From: Ancylostoma caninum
Lineage: Eukaryota > Nematoda > Chromadorea > Rhabditida > Ancylostomatidae
DNA length: 64,000 nucleotides
Assembly (NCBI GenBank): GCA_037903475.1
Contig: JBAJFG010000445.1
Span: 1,116,001-1,180,000 of the forward strand
Reading direction: 5' to 3'
Part shown: piece by piece, positions 54,301 to 64,000 of the stretch
Layout of the letters: each line of letters begins with the position of its first letter
Position numbering within the stretch: the first letter of the stretch is position 1
Made by a program: the position numbers and the translations under genes
The notes under the pieces: generated by a model
Databases searched by the model: none
Told to the model about the DNA's origin: nothing
The model's input: the letters and a program-made list of their open reading frames with translations, nothing else

Positions 54301-54534
54301 TGATAACGCTGAACGAATGAACCTATGAGCTAGGAGCGAGGTGCCAGCCTGTCTGAACGCAATCGCGAAGGCTGGCTAAGAAAGATCGATAATCTCATGC
54401 AAAGAGGACTTTTCCATGATTCAAGAAGAGGCACTGTATCACACGCAGGAACAAAAATCATACACAAATAAGCAAAATTCAAACGAAACTGACGTAAGCA
54501 AAATGTCCAACACAAAAGATCTTCAGAGGGTCTC
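51306..54534. other. Convergent intergenic region between copy B and the SPOP homologue
   Basis: Both flanking genes end towards this stretch, so it contains two 3' untranslated regions. A frame at 53017-53247 starts DVANAFNH, faintly like a reverse-transcriptase palm motif, but nothing else supports that. A GC-rich block at 51745-51860 is unassigned. Confidence 0.4.
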
Positions 54535-63822
<9,288 letters not shown>

Positions 63823-63896
63823 CGTATCCTTGTCTATCACAATGTCGCAATCCGCAACCAATCCACTACCAAAAGACAGTTGTGGCTGCTTCTGCA

Positions 63897-63910
63897 CTGA
63901 AAAACAAAGC
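63897..63910 (-). promoter_or_regulatory. 3' splice-type acceptor at the 5' end of the SPOP homologue
   Basis: Read on the minus strand, GCTTTGTTTTTCAG precedes the first recognised exon. It could receive a spliced leader (with translation from Met at 63822) or join an upstream exon lying beyond the window. Confidence 0.55.
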
Positions 63911-64000
63911 AGCTAAGTGGAGAAGTGCCTTTGGGTAGTGCAAAAGAAGTGAATGTGAACTAGTCGACAAGCAAACGGAAGGGAAAAGGCTAGAAATCGA

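Overview
The window looks like nuclear DNA of a clade V (strongylid, hookworm-like) nematode. The evidence is spliced genes with many short GT-AG introns, start codons placed directly after a 3' splice-site-like tract (as expected for spliced-leader trans-splicing), an ERK with nematode-type residues, and a dense load of degraded RTE retrotransposons, Tc1/mariner relics, a Helitron and small inverted-repeat elements. The organism is inferred; no species marker is present.

Three real protein-coding genes can be reconstructed exon by exon. Two are tandem, same-strand copies of an ERK-type MAP kinase (mpk-1 family). Copy A runs 20554-29510 (+), has 11 exons and encodes 370 aa. Copy B runs 44865-51305 (+), has 11 exons and encodes 368 aa. 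All ten introns fall at identical positions and phases, and every exon but the first and last has the same length in both. The predicted proteins are about 86% identical by my hand alignment. Both keep all catalytic motifs and the TEY activation lip. Copy B differs at two notable places: HRDM instead of HRDL in the catalytic loop, and Glu instead of Asp at the common-docking position affected by the 'sevenmaker' mutation. The third gene, 54535-63822 (-), is a 10-exon SPOP-type MATH-BTB protein (415 aa from the chosen Met), a CUL3 ubiquitin-ligase substrate adaptor. It lies convergent to copy B.

Layout: 1-20.5 kb is intergenic and repeat-rich. It holds a LINE with a TTAA-flanked element nested in it, an RTE fragment, a tRNA-derived SINE candidate, two hAT-type MITEs and other inverted-repeat elements. 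20.5-29.5 kb is kinase copy A. 29.5-44.9 kb separates the kinase copies and holds a MITE, a large foldback element and a mariner interrupted by an RTE. 44.9-51.3 kb is kinase copy B, whose introns carry a Helitron with an internal minisatellite and two foldback elements. 51.3-54.5 kb is the convergent intergenic region. 54.5-63.9 kb is the SPOP homologue, with MITEs and a near-perfect palindrome in its introns.

The two kinases would act in the RAS-RAF-MEK-ERK cascade. The SPOP homologue would deliver substrates to CUL3. Nothing in the sequence links the two beyond adjacency. The strongest candidate for something undescribed is the tandem ERK pair, with docking-site and catalytic-loop divergence in copy B.
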